In this document: positions 1-7,841 of the stretch, one piece after another
How the letters are laid out: each line of letters opens with the position of its first letter
Numbering within the stretch: position 1 is the stretch's first letter
NCBI RefSeq assembly: GCF_001437435.1
Contig: NZ_JQCB01000005.1
Span: 17,370 to 60,814, forward strand
DNA length: 43,445 bases
Direction of reading: 5' to 3'
From: Furfurilactobacillus siliginis
Lineage (GTDB): Bacteria; Bacillota; Bacilli; Lactobacillales; Lactobacillaceae
Notes under the pieces: model-generated
Told to the model about the DNA's origin: nothing
What the model saw: only the letters and a program-made list of their open reading frames with translations
Databases searched by the model: none
Translations under genes and position numbers: made by a program

Positions 1-13
1 GCACCATAAGTTT

Positions 14-51
14 CCGGTGAGTTTTAATTGGAAGGCCAGCCACGTCACCGG
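14..51. promoter_or_regulatory. inverted repeat upstream of rlmA
   Basis: CCGGTGA at 14-20 is the reverse complement of TCACCGG at 45-51. The right arm ends 4 bases before the extended -10 of rlmA, so it lies in the spacer and -35 region. It could be an operator or the remains of a terminator from the gene to the left, which is outside the window. Confidence 0.35.
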
Positions 52-55
52 TTCA

Positions 56-64
56 TGCTATAAT
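56..64 (+). promoter_or_regulatory. extended -10 promoter of rlmA
   Basis: TGC followed by a perfect TATAAT (59-64). No good -35 is visible. The expected start of transcription is 69-72, essentially at the ATG of the next gene. Confidence 0.6.
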
Positions 65-71
65 AAACAAC

Positions 72-926
72 ATGAAAAAAATTGATGCAGGAACCAATTT
101 TGTGCGTACCCACCTGGACATGTTTCGCTGTCCAACGTGTGGGCAACCATATGAAACAATCAGTGATCATAGTTTAGTGTGCCCGGAGCATCATGTGCTA
201 GATGTGAATAAAAAGGGGAGCCTTTATTTTTTGAAGCATGCAGTGGCAACGGAGTACAACACTAACATGTTGGCGGCAAGACGACGGATGCTGACGGAAG
301 GGCTTTTTTACCCAATCATTGAAGCGGTGAGCCAAGCATTACCGACTACCGCACAGCGGATTTTAGATGTGGGAACCGGTGAAGGGACACCATTAGCACA
401 GTTAGATCAGTTACGTCGAAATGCAGATGATGCCTTGATTGGTTTTGATTTATCAAAGGACGGCGTCAATTTAGCGACGCAATTAGACAGTCAGGCATTC
501 TTTTGCGTAGCTGACTTAGCGCAATTACCATTTAATGATGAAAGCTTTGATGCAATTATTGAATTGTTTTCACCTTCGGCTTATAAAGAATTTGAGCGGG
601 TAACTCGGCCAGGCGGTCAGTTGGTTAAGGTGGTGCCAAACGCAAATTATCTGGTGGAGTTGCGACATGCATTGTACGACGAAAGTCAGCGGCAATACCA
701 TTATGAAAATGAGCGGGTGGTGGAATTGTTTGCTGAACATTATCCCGACATGAAACAAACGCAGCTCCAGTACGAATTTCCGATCGGAACAAGTCGCATT
801 GAGGACATGTTGACTATGACACCGTTGAGTTGGGGTGCAGATGAGCAGCATCGAGAACAACTGCTGGCGCATCCTGTTGATCATGTGACAGTCGATGTTA
901 GTCTTTTGACGGTGACGCTTCCATAG
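72..926 (+). CDS. rlmA: 23S rRNA (guanine-N1)-methyltransferase, RlmA family
   Basis: Predicted SAM-dependent methyltransferase that modifies a guanine in hairpin 35 of 23S rRNA (G748 in Gram-positive RlmAII/TlrB, G745 in E. coli RlmA). An N-terminal zinc site is visible as C20, C23, C37 and H41, followed by the SAM-binding motif ILDVGTGEG at residues 97-105. The 284-residue length fits the family. The ATG at 72 has no Shine-Dalgarno sequence, and the -10 box ends only 7 bases before it, so the message may be leaderless. The family is clear; whether it targets 745 or 748 is inferred from the Gram-positive context. Confidence 0.88.
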   Translation: MKKIDAGTNFVRTHLDMFRCPTCGQPYETISDHSLVCPEHHVLDVNKKGSLYFLKHAVATEYNTNMLAARRRMLTEGLFYPIIEAVSQALPTTAQRILDVGTGEGTPLAQLDQLRRNADDALIGFDLSKDGVNLATQLDSQAFFCVADLAQLPFNDESFDAIIELFSPSAYKEFERVTRPGGQLVKVVPNANYLVELRHALYDESQRQYHYENERVVELFAEHYPDMKQTQLQYEFPIGTSRIEDMLTMTPLSWGADEQHREQLLAHPVDHVTVDVSLLTVTLP

Positions 927-932
927 GCGCCA

Positions 933-961
933 TTGTAAGGTTACGAGACAAGTGCTAATAT
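933..961 (+). promoter_or_regulatory. promoter upstream of trmL
   Basis: TTGTAA (933-938), 17 bases, TAATAT (956-961), with TGC just before the -10 giving an extended -10. Transcription would start near 968, upstream of the hairpin at 1030-1078 and of trmL. Confidence 0.55.
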
Positions 962-1029
962 GCTTATGGAATCATTTGTTGGTTGATATCGAACAATTTC
1001 GTTAGCAATCTTCAGATTCGGACTTCATT

Positions 1030-1078
1030 AACGTAGCGTCTCGCTGTATTTTAATACCGAGGCGGCTACGTTTTTATT
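1030..1078 (+). terminator. long hairpin with T-tract between rlmA and trmL
   Basis: AACGTAGC (1030-1037) pairs with GCTACGTT (1065-1072). Inside it GTCTCG pairs with CGAGGC and GTATT with AATAC, so the stem is long, and TTTTTATTTT follows. It is an intrinsic terminator for rlmA, or an attenuator for trmL if the promoter at 933-961 is active. Confidence 0.75.
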
Positions 1079-1120
1079 TTCGTTATTGCAATTATTGAAC
1101 CCTTTTAAAGGAGAACTACT

Positions 1121-1633
1121 GTGACAAATCATATTGCGTTATTTGAACCCTTAATGCCTGCTAATACAGGTAATATTGCCCGTACTTGTGCGGGGACTGA
1201 TACTGCTTTGCACCTGATTGAACCACTCGGCTTTTCTACTGATGATGCACATTTGAAACGGGCTGGACTAGACTACTGGGACAAAGTCGATATTACTTAT
1301 CATGAAAGTTTGCCTGCCTTTATGGATGCGATTCCAGCAGAAGACGAGCTGTTCTTGGTTTCCAAATTTGCTAAACAAACTTATGTTGATCCTGATTACG
1401 CAAAGCAAGATCATGACTATTGGTTCTTATTTGGGAAAGAAACAACTGGACTGCCAGAACCCTTTATGCGGCAGCATCCCGACGAAGCGATTCGAATTCC
1501 GCAAGACGATAGTCACATCCGGGCGTTAAACCTATCGAACTCGGCCGCGATTGTCATCTACGAAGTGGTCCGTCAACAAGGTTTTAATCAACTTGAACAA
1601 GCACATTGGTACAAAAACGATAAATTGAAGTAA
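1121..1633 (+). CDS. trmL: tRNA (cytidine/uridine-34 2'-O)-methyltransferase TrmL
   Basis: SPOUT-fold methyltransferase predicted to methylate the 2'-O of the wobble nucleotide in tRNA-Leu isoacceptors. The trefoil-knot motifs are visible: an N-terminal block with NTGNIARTC, then [11 protein letters not shown], then [21 protein letters not shown] near the C-terminus. The 170-residue length is typical and there is no extra RNA-binding domain, as in TrmL rather than TrmH. It starts at GTG with AAAGGAG upstream. It lies 11 bases before ftsK and is probably co-transcribed with it. Confidence 0.9.
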   Translation: MTNHIALFEPLMPANTGNIARTCAGTDTALHLIEPLGFSTDDAHLKRAGLDYWDKVDITYHESLPAFMDAIPAEDELFLVSKFAKQTYVDPDYAKQDHDYWFLFGKETTGLPEPFMRQHPDEAIRIPQDDSHIRALNLSNSAAIVIYEVVRQQGFNQLEQAHWYKNDKLK

Positions 1634-1644
1634 GGGGGACCACC

Positions 1645-3936
1645 TTGGCAACACGGAGAAAAACAACACGCAAAAAACGTCCAACGACGCGTAGAAAAAA
1701 AACGAATACTGGGTTTAAATACACCAAGAACGTGACTGGACTAGTAGTTGCACTGATTGCTTTGATGGGACTTTTACGGCTTGGTGCCGGTGGTATTTTT
1801 ATTGCTAATAGCCTGGCCATTCTGGTTGGGAATACCAATCAAGTGCTAGCTATTTTACTAATTGTTGCGGGCATTATTGTCGGGGTGGCAGGGCATTTGC
1901 CCAAGCTACCCGTTAAACAATTAGTTGGTGGCGGACTCGTTTACTTTGGCGTTTTGATTTATGATCATTTACGGTTATTTACCGGCTTGAACTACCATAC
2001 GAAATTTGTGGCGCTCACTTGGGGCATGTTAGGTGATAACTTTCGTGGTGGCACGTTAAATGGCAATACCGGTGGCGGTATGCTGGGTGCCTATGGGTAC
2101 GCAGCCTGTTATCACCTGGTGGCTAACTTAGGAACAGCCATCTTATCCACCGTCTTATTGTTTGTCGGTGGGATGTTATTGCTAAATATTCCTTTTGCGA
2201 CTGTCAGTAATGGCTTACTTGCAAGTTGGCGATTTATGGTTACTGGGGGGCAAAAGGCGGCGGCTTGGACGCAGCGATTTGTCCAGGATGCCGTGACACA
2301 AAATGCAACACCAGATAAGCCGGTCAAGAAACCAGCTGAGCCTGAGGCACCAACGGTTACGGAACCTACGACGCCAACGGTGGAAGCACCGGTAGTGACA
2401 CCGACTAAGCCGATACCAACGCCGGCACCACCTAAGATTACGGTAGCGGCGGATCATGCTGACAAGGATAAACCGGAGCCAGAGCAAGCAGCGTTAGATT
2501 TAGGTGATCCTGGTGCTGACTTGAGCGATTATCAATTACCTACTGCAGCGTTGTTAACTAAGATTCCACAAACGGATCAAAGTAATGAATACAACGCCAT
2601 CGAGAAGAACTCACAAACCTTACAAAAGACACTCGCGAGTTTTGGAGTGGACGCTGAAGTTAAAAACGTCAGCCTTGGACCATCGGTGACTAAGTACGAG
2701 TTGCACCCCGCAATTGGGGTGAAGGTTTCTAAGATCGTTAACTTGGCGGATGACTTAGCACTTGCTTTGGCCGCCAAGGATATCCGAATTGAAGCACCAA
2801 TTCCCGGAAAATCTTTGATTGGGATTGAAGTACCAAATAAGGAAATTTTAACGGTCTCCTTCAGAGATGTGATCGAACATGAACCAGCACATCCTAATAA
2901 GGTGCTAACGGTACCTTTGGGGCGTGATGTCACAGGTAACATTGTGATGAGTGATCTGACGAAGATGCCGCATTTACTGATTGCCGGATCGACAGGATCT
3001 GGTAAATCGGTTGCCATCAACGGAATTATCACGAGCTTGTTGATGCAGGCTAAGCCAAATCAGGTTAAATTTATGCTGATTGATCCTAAACGTGTGGAAC
3101 TGTCAGTTTATAATGACATTCCACATCTCTTGACGCCAGTTGTTTCTGAACCTAAGCGTGCTGCTAAAGCGCTGAATAAAGTGGTTGAGGAAATGACCCG
3201 GCGCTATGAGCTATTTGCAAACTTTGGGGTACGAAACATTGATGGCTATAACAAATTAGCTGCGGCCAATAATGAACATACCAATGTTGCTCAGCCGACG
3301 ATGCCATATGTTGTTGCGATTGTTGATGAACTGGCTGATTTGATGATGACTGTTTCATCGGAAGTAGAAGGGTCCATTATTCGTATTGCGCAAATGGGTC
3401 GGGCAGCCGGAATTCACATGATCTTGGCAACGCAACGCCCATCTGTTGATGTTATTACCGGGTTGATTAAAGCAAACGTCCCATCTAGAATTGCCTTTGC
3501 CGTTTCTAGCGGAATCGATTCGCGGACGATTTTAGATTCAAACGGGGCCGAAAAGCTGTTGGGACGTGGGGATATGTTATATGAACCCATTGATCAAAAT
3601 AAACCGGTGCGCGTGCAGGGCGAGTTTATCTCTGATAAGGATGTTGCCGCAGTGGTGGACTTCATCAAGGCTCAACAGACCGCAGAGTATGATGATTCGA
3701 TGACGGTTAGCGATGCAGAACTGAGTGATGACAGTGCCGAAGAACATGCAGATGAGTTAGATGAGTTGTTTGATGATGCAGTGGCTTTCGTGCAGGACCA
3801 AAAGAAGGCATCAACGTCGTTACTTCAGCGCCGCTTTCGCATCGGCTACAACCGAGCAGCACGCATGATCGACGACATGGAAGCCCGCGGAATCGTAGGC
3901 CCAGCCGACGGATCAAGACCAAGACAAGTGCTATAA
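1645..3936 (+). CDS. ftsK: DNA translocase FtsK/SpoIIIE
   Basis: Septum-located ATP-driven DNA pump that clears chromosome termini during division. Residues 1-30 are very basic, and hydrophobic membrane segments occupy about 30-200. A proline/threonine-rich linker follows (about 225-290), then the motor with Walker [10 protein letters not shown] at about 447-455 and Walker [13 protein letters not shown]. The C-terminal gamma winged helix, which reads KOPS-like sequences, ends in DGSRPRQVL. The start is TTG with a strong AAGGGGGA site just upstream; 763 residues is typical for lactobacilli. It follows trmL closely and is ended by the strong hairpin at 4016. Confidence 0.95.
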   Translation: MATRRKTTRKKRPTTRRKKTNTGFKYTKNVTGLVVALIALMGLLRLGAGGIFIANSLAILVGNTNQVLAILLIVAGIIVGVAGHLPKLPVKQLVGGGLVYFGVLIYDHLRLFTGLNYHTKFVALTWGMLGDNFRGGTLNGNTGGGMLGAYGYAACYHLVANLGTAILSTVLLFVGGMLLLNIPFATVSNGLLASWRFMVTGGQKAAAWTQRFVQDAVTQNATPDKPVKKPAEPEAPTVTEPTTPTVEAPVVTPTKPIPTPAPPKITVAADHADKDKPEPEQAALDLGDPGADLSDYQLPTAALLTKIPQTDQSNEYNAIEKNSQTLQKTLASFGVDAEVKNVSLGPSVTKYELHPAIGVKVSKIVNLADDLALALAAKDIRIEAPIPGKSLIGIEVPNKEILTVSFRDVIEHEPAHPNKVLTVPLGRDVTGNIVMSDLTKMPHLLIAGSTGSGKSVAINGIITSLLMQAKPNQVKFMLIDPKRVELSVYNDIPHLLTPVVSEPKRAAKALNKVVEEMTRRYELFANFGVRNIDGYNKLAAANNEHTNVAQPTMPYVVAIVDELADLMMTVSSEVEGSIIRIAQMGRAAGIHMILATQRPSVDVITGLIKANVPSRIAFAVSSGIDSRTILDSNGAEKLLGRGDMLYEPIDQNKPVRVQGEFISDKDVAAVVDFIKAQQTAEYDDSMTVSDAELSDDSAEEHADELDELFDDAVAFVQDQKKASTSLLQRRFRIGYNRAARMIDDMEARGIVGPADGSRPRQVL

Positions 3937-4015
3937 CAGAGCGGTCGTTTGATCGCGTTTTAGCAAGAGTGGCCAGAACGCATTGATAAATTTAGTTGTT
4001 TATCTACAGCAAAGC

Positions 4016-4057
4016 AAAAGGGCGCGAGACAATATTTTGTCTCGCGCCCTTTTCGTA
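4016..4057. terminator. bidirectional terminator between ftsK and DUF4044 gene
   Basis: A 17-bp perfect stem (4016-4032 with 4037-4053) with loop TATT. It begins AAAAGGGCGCG and ends CGCGCCCTTTT, so it has a T-tract on both strands and serves both convergent genes. Confidence 0.92.
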
Positions 4058-4140
4058 TTTACAAGATTAGCTTATCAAACCGTGCGCCAAAGGATCGCCT
4101 TTAATCACGACTGACCGACTTTTGGTGCACATAAAACTAC

Positions 4141-4263
4141 TTAAAACAGATTCAATGGTTGCAATGCCGCCAAGACGACACCGCCAAGAGTCAAGATAAT
4201 CATTGCCCAGACAACAACCATGGTTAGTTTTTCAAATCCGCTACGCTTTTTCTTTTTTCTCAT
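4141..4263 (-). CDS. DUF4044 small membrane protein
   Basis: A 40-residue protein beginning MRKKKKRSGFEKLT, with one hydrophobic helix (roughly residues 15-34). This pattern of a basic head plus one membrane segment matches the DUF4044 family of lactobacilli, whose function is unknown. The frame stays open upstream, but the ATG at 4263 is preceded by AAAGGAG (4277-4283) and begins the conserved part, so I prefer it. It lies downstream of corA on the same strand and is probably co-transcribed. Confidence 0.75.
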   Translation of the reverse strand: MRKKKKRSGFEKLTMVVVWAMIILTLGGVVLAALQPLNLF

Positions 4264-4334
4264 GAATGTGGATGAACTCCTTTGAAAATTTATCCTTAAT
4301 GGTACAGTGTTCCGCTTTAAAGTACAAGAGGGGA

Positions 4335-5291
4335 CTAGAACCAATCGTGGCGACGCAAGGTCATTGCGGTTGCAATGCAGATGACGATTGTAACGCCCAT
4401 GATGAGTGAAAAGGCATGTGCTAGATGTGCAAAGGGTAGTCCAACATTCATACCATAGATACCACCGATGATTGTTGGAATCGTCATGACTAATGTAATG
4501 GAAGTTAATAACTTCATCACTTCGTTTAGATTGTTTGACACAACTGCCGAGACCATGTTGCTGAATTGTCCCAGAATGTCACTTTGAATACTGGCCATCG
4601 TTTGTGCTTGTTCTGTTTCGATAATGATTTGGCTCAGCAGTTCCTGAAACTTAGGACCGTTAAAGTAATCGGGTGCAGCAGAGATTTGATCGAGCACGGG
4701 TCGGTTATCCGTTAATGCACTGGTGAAAACGGTGAGTGCTTTTTGCATCGCCATGATTTTATAGAGTTGGTCATTGTGAGTAGCCGTCGTTAGCTGTCGT
4801 TCTAAACTACGCGTGGCAACCTCGGTGTCAGATAAAGCCTTGACGAAGGAGTGTGCGACATACCAACCGAAGCGTAAAACAAAATCTTGGCGATCACTAA
4901 TTTTAATGGCCGTTTGATCGCCACTCATAATGAAATCGTGAATGAAGGCGGCGGGTTCATTTGAAATGGTAATTACGGCACTATCGGTCAGCACAAAGGA
5001 AATTGGATAGGTGGCGTAGGTCAAGTAACCTAATGGGCTGGTTTGTGATCGTGGAAACTGCAGTAGTAGATGTAAGGCTGATTGTGGGCGAAGTGGATCA
5101 ATACCGTCGACGCGCGCTTTTTCACGATTATCCAAGACTGCGGAAATGTAGCTGGCGGGGATGTTGTAGTTACTAGCTAACATCTGAATGTCGGCATGTG
5201 TTGGGCGCTCAACGTTGATCCAACAGTTTTTTTGCGGTTGATCAACCGGCAGCAAACGACCGGCTGCATCATTAATAAAATATTCAATCAT
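4335..5291 (-). CDS. corA: CorA-family divalent cation (Mg2+/Co2+) transporter
   Basis: Membrane channel for Mg2+ and related ions. The long cytoplasmic N-terminal domain is followed by two C-terminal membrane segments (about residues 258-279 and 293-311). The signature GMN is at residues 280-282, within YGMNVGLP. The usual MPEL-like loop is replaced by VGLPFAHL. Its 318 residues fit the family. A TTGAAA-17-TATCAT promoter lies upstream on the minus strand, interleaved with the promoter of the divergent DUF3397 gene. The ion specificity is inferred from the family only. Confidence 0.92.
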   Translation of the reverse strand: MIEYFINDAAGRLLPVDQPQKNCWINVERPTHADIQMLASNYNIPASYISAVLDNREKARVDGIDPLRPQSALHLLLQFPRSQTSPLGYLTYATYPISFVLTDSAVITISNEPAAFIHDFIMSGDQTAIKISDRQDFVLRFGWYVAHSFVKALSDTEVATRSLERQLTTATHNDQLYKIMAMQKALTVFTSALTDNRPVLDQISAAPDYFNGPKFQELLSQIIIETEQAQTMASIQSDILGQFSNMVSAVVSNNLNEVMKLLTSITLVMTIPTIIGGIYGMNVGLPFAHLAHAFSLIMGVTIVICIATAMTLRRHDWF

Positions 5292-5326
5292 GTGTCATAT
5301 TCTCCCGGGTGGCTTCTTTGTTTCAC

Positions 5327-5355
5327 ATGATAGGCGATTGCAGGCGTGTTTTCAA
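5327..5355 (-). promoter_or_regulatory. corA promoter
   Basis: On the minus strand, TTGAAA (5355-5350), 17 bases, TATCAT (5332-5327). The 5' leader to the corA ATG would be about 30 bases. It overlaps the divergent promoter at 5338-5366. Confidence 0.7.
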
Positions 5356-5366
5356 ACCAGTATACT
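5338..5366 (+). promoter_or_regulatory. promoter of DUF3397 gene (start of dcw region)
   Basis: TTGCAG (5338-5343), 17 bases, TATACT (5361-5366). The -35 boxes of this and the corA promoter lie inside each other's spacers. Confidence 0.7.
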
Positions 5367-5397
5367 AACAATGAAATTTACGACGAGGTGAAATGGC

Positions 5398-5763
5398 GTG
5401 CGCAGTTTTTCAAATGGACTTTTGATTGAACTTTTAACATTGGTTTTACTGTTTATGGTGGCACTTTTGCTGCGCCGCTTTTTAAATAATTGGTGGCCGG
5501 CGTGGCTACATCCGTTAGACATCTTGCTGCCGGTAGTACTGATTGTCACAGCACAACGAGTTGGCACGATTAGTGTGCGGCCGATTTTTTTATGGTTATT
5601 GGTAATCTGGTTTGTCATTGGTCTTGCAACGAGTTGGCGAACCTTTCAGGGACGTAAGCCGGTGCCTTACAAAAACTTTATCTTAGTGTTTTGGCGGCTG
5701 AGCGATTTGTATTGGGTTGGTGCGTACGCACTAGCCGCAATTATTAGTGTCGTTGTTCGATAA
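5398..5763 (+). CDS. DUF3397 membrane protein upstream of mraZ
   Basis: A 121-residue very hydrophobic protein with about four membrane segments. Its position directly before mraZ matches the DUF3397 family of Lactobacillaceae, which has no known function. The start is GTG at 5398, with GAGGTG 9 bases upstream. It has its own promoter and is separated from mraZ by a hairpin at 5805-5856, so it is probably not always co-transcribed with the division genes. The family call rests on position and hydrophobic profile; the function is unknown. Confidence 0.75.
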   Translation: MRSFSNGLLIELLTLVLLFMVALLLRRFLNNWWPAWLHPLDILLPVVLIVTAQRVGTISVRPIFLWLLVIWFVIGLATSWRTFQGRKPVPYKNFILVFWRLSDLYWVGAYALAAIISVVVR

Positions 5764-5780
5764 CAAAATTTGGGAAAACT

Positions 5781-5797
5781 CCCCACCCATTCCCCAC
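5781..5797 (-). promoter_or_regulatory. possible reverse-oriented MraZ-like boxes
   Basis: The minus strand reads GTGGGGAATGGGTGGGG, resembling the GTGGGGGAATGTGG core of the plus-strand boxes at 5913-5926. The spacing of the GTGG units is 11, not 10. It lies before the terminator at 5805. Confidence 0.25.
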
Positions 5798-5804
5798 ATT
5801 CTTA

Positions 5805-5856
5805 AAAATAGCGTTGATGACTGTCAATACGGCAATCATCAGCGCTATTTTATTTT
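5805..5856 (+). terminator. terminator between DUF3397 gene and mraZ
   Basis: A 16-bp stem with one G-T wobble (5805-5820 with 5836-5851), starting AAAATAGCG and ending CGCTATTTT, followed by more T residues. Confidence 0.85.
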
Positions 5857-5902
5857 GTGAACGGTGGCTATGTAACAAAATGATGTCAAACTTTTAGTTC
5901 AC

Positions 5903-5926
5903 GTGGTAGATAGTGGGGGAATGTGG
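5903..5926 (+). promoter_or_regulatory. MraZ boxes (three GTGG direct repeats)
   Basis: GTGG occurs at 5903, 5913 and 5923, exactly 10 bases apart. This is the known MraZ target layout of short G-rich direct repeats in one-turn phase before mraZ. A possible extended -10 TGGTAAGCT (5924-5932) overlaps the third box, and a TATAAC lies at 5938-5943. This suggests MraZ autoregulates the cluster. Confidence 0.72.
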
Positions 5927-6013
5927 TAAGCTTTTTTTATAACAAAGGTGGGTGTAGTCCAACGACATTATGTTGGGTTGCATGCGAATAATTTATAGAA
6001 AGGTGGGGCGGCT

Positions 6014-6445
6014 ATGTTTATCGGTGAATTTCAGCACAATGTAGATGACAAAGGCCGTCTCATCATTCCTGCCAAGTTTCGTAATCAACTTGGTGACAAG
6101 CTAATGGTGACACGGGGACTGGACGGTTGTTTGTTCGGCTATGCAGAAAACGACTGGAATGAACTTGTCGAAAAAACACAGGCATTGTCACTGACGAAAA
6201 AGGACGCACGTGCGTTTGCGCGGTTCTTATTTGCCGGTGCTACGGAATGTGAATTTGACAAACAGGGTCGGATTAACATCCCAACGCCTTTACGTGATCA
6301 CGCGAAGTTAGCCAAAGCCTGTGTCATTGTTGGTGTGTCAGACCGGTTTGAAATCTGGGATGCTGATAAATGGCAAGACTACAACGCTGCTACTGAAGCA
6401 AATATCGATGAAATTTCAGAGGCCATGGGCGACTTTGATTTCTAA
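6014..6445 (+). CDS. mraZ: transcriptional regulator MraZ
   Basis: Cluster-specific DNA-binding regulator with two AbrB-like half-domains. The repeated signature is visible as [13 protein letters not shown] near residues 11-23 and [14 protein letters not shown] in the second half. Its 143 residues are normal. The protein forms ring-like oligomers that bind spaced direct repeats; such repeats are present at 5903-5926. The start ATG follows AAAGGTGGGG. It is the first gene of the division operon, 29 bases before rsmH. Confidence 0.95.
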   Translation: MFIGEFQHNVDDKGRLIIPAKFRNQLGDKLMVTRGLDGCLFGYAENDWNELVEKTQALSLTKKDARAFARFLFAGATECEFDKQGRINIPTPLRDHAKLAKACVIVGVSDRFEIWDADKWQDYNAATEANIDEISEAMGDFDF

Positions 6446-6474
6446 CTACCACTAACTTTGAAAGGAGCACTAAC

Positions 6475-7422
6475 ATGACAGAATTTAATCACGTAACTGT
6501 GCTCTTGAATGAAGCGGTGGCAGGATTGGCGATCAAGCCAGACGGCGTGTATGTAGACTGCACACTGGGTGGCGGAGGCCATACAGCAAAGATTTTAAGC
6601 GAATTAACAACCGGTCATCTATACGCCTTTGATCAAGATGAAACGGCACTCGCATACAATCGTGAACATTTGGCTGAACCAATTGCGGCTGGCAAATTAA
6701 CGTTAATTAAAGCCAATTTCCGAGAATTAAAGGATCAGTTGGCGCAACTTGGAATCAGCTCAGTCGATGGCATTCTTTACGACTTGGGAGTCAGCTCTCC
6801 ACAATTCGATGATGCAAAGCGTGGCTTCAGCTATCGGTTAGAAGCACCACTCGATATGCGCATGAATCAAGATCAAGCACTTTCAGCGATGGAAGTGGTT
6901 AACGACTGGGAATACAGCCAGTTGGTGCGCATCTTCTATCGGTATGGTGAAGAAAAGTTTGCCAAGCAGATTGCCCGGCGCATTGAACAGGTGCGCGCAG
7001 AGGCACCGATTAAAACGACGACACAATTAGCTGTCATCATTAAAGAAGCCATTCCTGCTGCAGCCAGACGTCATGGTGGTCATCCAGCTAAGAAGACCTT
7101 TCAAGCCATTCGGATTGCGGTTAATGACGAGCTCGGCGCTTTAGAAGCTTCTATAGAACAAGCGCTGACCTTGCTGAACCCAACTGGTCGAATCAGTTGT
7201 ATTACGTTCCAATCTTTGGAAGATCGCTTAGTCAAGACGATGTTTAAGGAACAAACAGTATTGCCGGAACTACCTGCTGGCTTACCAGTCGTTCCCAAAG
7301 AAATGGAACCAGATTTTCATTTGGTGAATCGCAAACCCATTGAAGCGACGGCCACTGAGTTGACGGAAAATCGCCGGTCACACAGCGCTAAGCTACGGGT
7401 TATTGAACGCAACGCTGACTAA
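6475..7422 (+). CDS. rsmH: 16S rRNA (cytosine-1402-N4)-methyltransferase
   Basis: Methylates the N4 of C1402 in the ribosomal P site. The SAM motif [15 protein letters not shown] is at about residues 27-41. The family sequences [16 protein letters not shown] and LDMRM follow, and the C-terminal part has the conserved [12 protein letters not shown] and [14 protein letters not shown]. Its 315 residues are typical. The ATG has AAAGGAG upstream, and the gene sits in the standard mraZ-rsmH-ftsL order. Confidence 0.96.
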   Translation: MTEFNHVTVLLNEAVAGLAIKPDGVYVDCTLGGGGHTAKILSELTTGHLYAFDQDETALAYNREHLAEPIAAGKLTLIKANFRELKDQLAQLGISSVDGILYDLGVSSPQFDDAKRGFSYRLEAPLDMRMNQDQALSAMEVVNDWEYSQLVRIFYRYGEEKFAKQIARRIEQVRAEAPIKTTTQLAVIIKEAIPAAARRHGGHPAKKTFQAIRIAVNDELGALEASIEQALTLLNPTGRISCITFQSLEDRLVKTMFKEQTVLPELPAGLPVVPKEMEPDFHLVNRKPIEATATELTENRRSHSAKLRVIERNAD

Positions 7423-7469
7423 GAATTGTTGATTAATTAAACTTACATACATTAAGGAAGCTGATTTAA

Positions 7470-7841
7470 ATGGCACAAAATCTAGCGCAGGCACAACCAT
7501 ACAGCACACCACAACGCGCACAACCTAAACAAATTGAAACGGTTACCCCACAAGCGGCGCCTAAACGATTGCCGATTTCCGGATTTGAAATTTTGCTGGG
7601 TGCCATTTGTGGTATTGTTATCGTATGCTTTGCGGTTAATATCATTCATTCACGTATTGACATTACGAATGCCCAACGCAATTTACAAACGACGCAAGTA
7701 CAACTGAGCCACGTGAATAATGAAAATGCGGCTGCTACGCAAGAAATCAGCGAGCTAACGAGCCGCACCCGTTTAGACACGGTGGCCAAGAAAAATGGCT
7801 TAACCTTAACGAGCCAAAACATAAGGAATGTTAGCAAATAA
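7470..7841 (+). CDS. ftsL: cell division protein FtsL
   Basis: A 123-residue bitopic membrane protein of the divisome. A cytoplasmic tail rich in Gln, Ala and Pro (about 1-38) is followed by one membrane helix (about 39-60), then an extracytoplasmic coiled coil ending in RLDTVAKKNGLTLTSQNIRNV, which is typical of FtsL. It would work with DivIB and DivIC to activate septal synthesis. Its stop overlaps the first base of the next ATG (TAATG), so translation is coupled to the penicillin-binding protein gene. Confidence 0.88.
   Translation: MAQNLAQAQPYSTPQRAQPKQIETVTPQAAPKRLPISGFEILLGAICGIVIVCFAVNIIHSRIDITNAQRNLQTTQVQLSHVNNENAAATQEISELTSRTRLDTVAKKNGLTLTSQNIRNVSK

Noticed and set aside
2577-3032. 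151-residue minus-strand frame inside ftsK
   Set aside because: It lies opposite the conserved ftsK motor, has no start signals and looks like a by-product of codon use.
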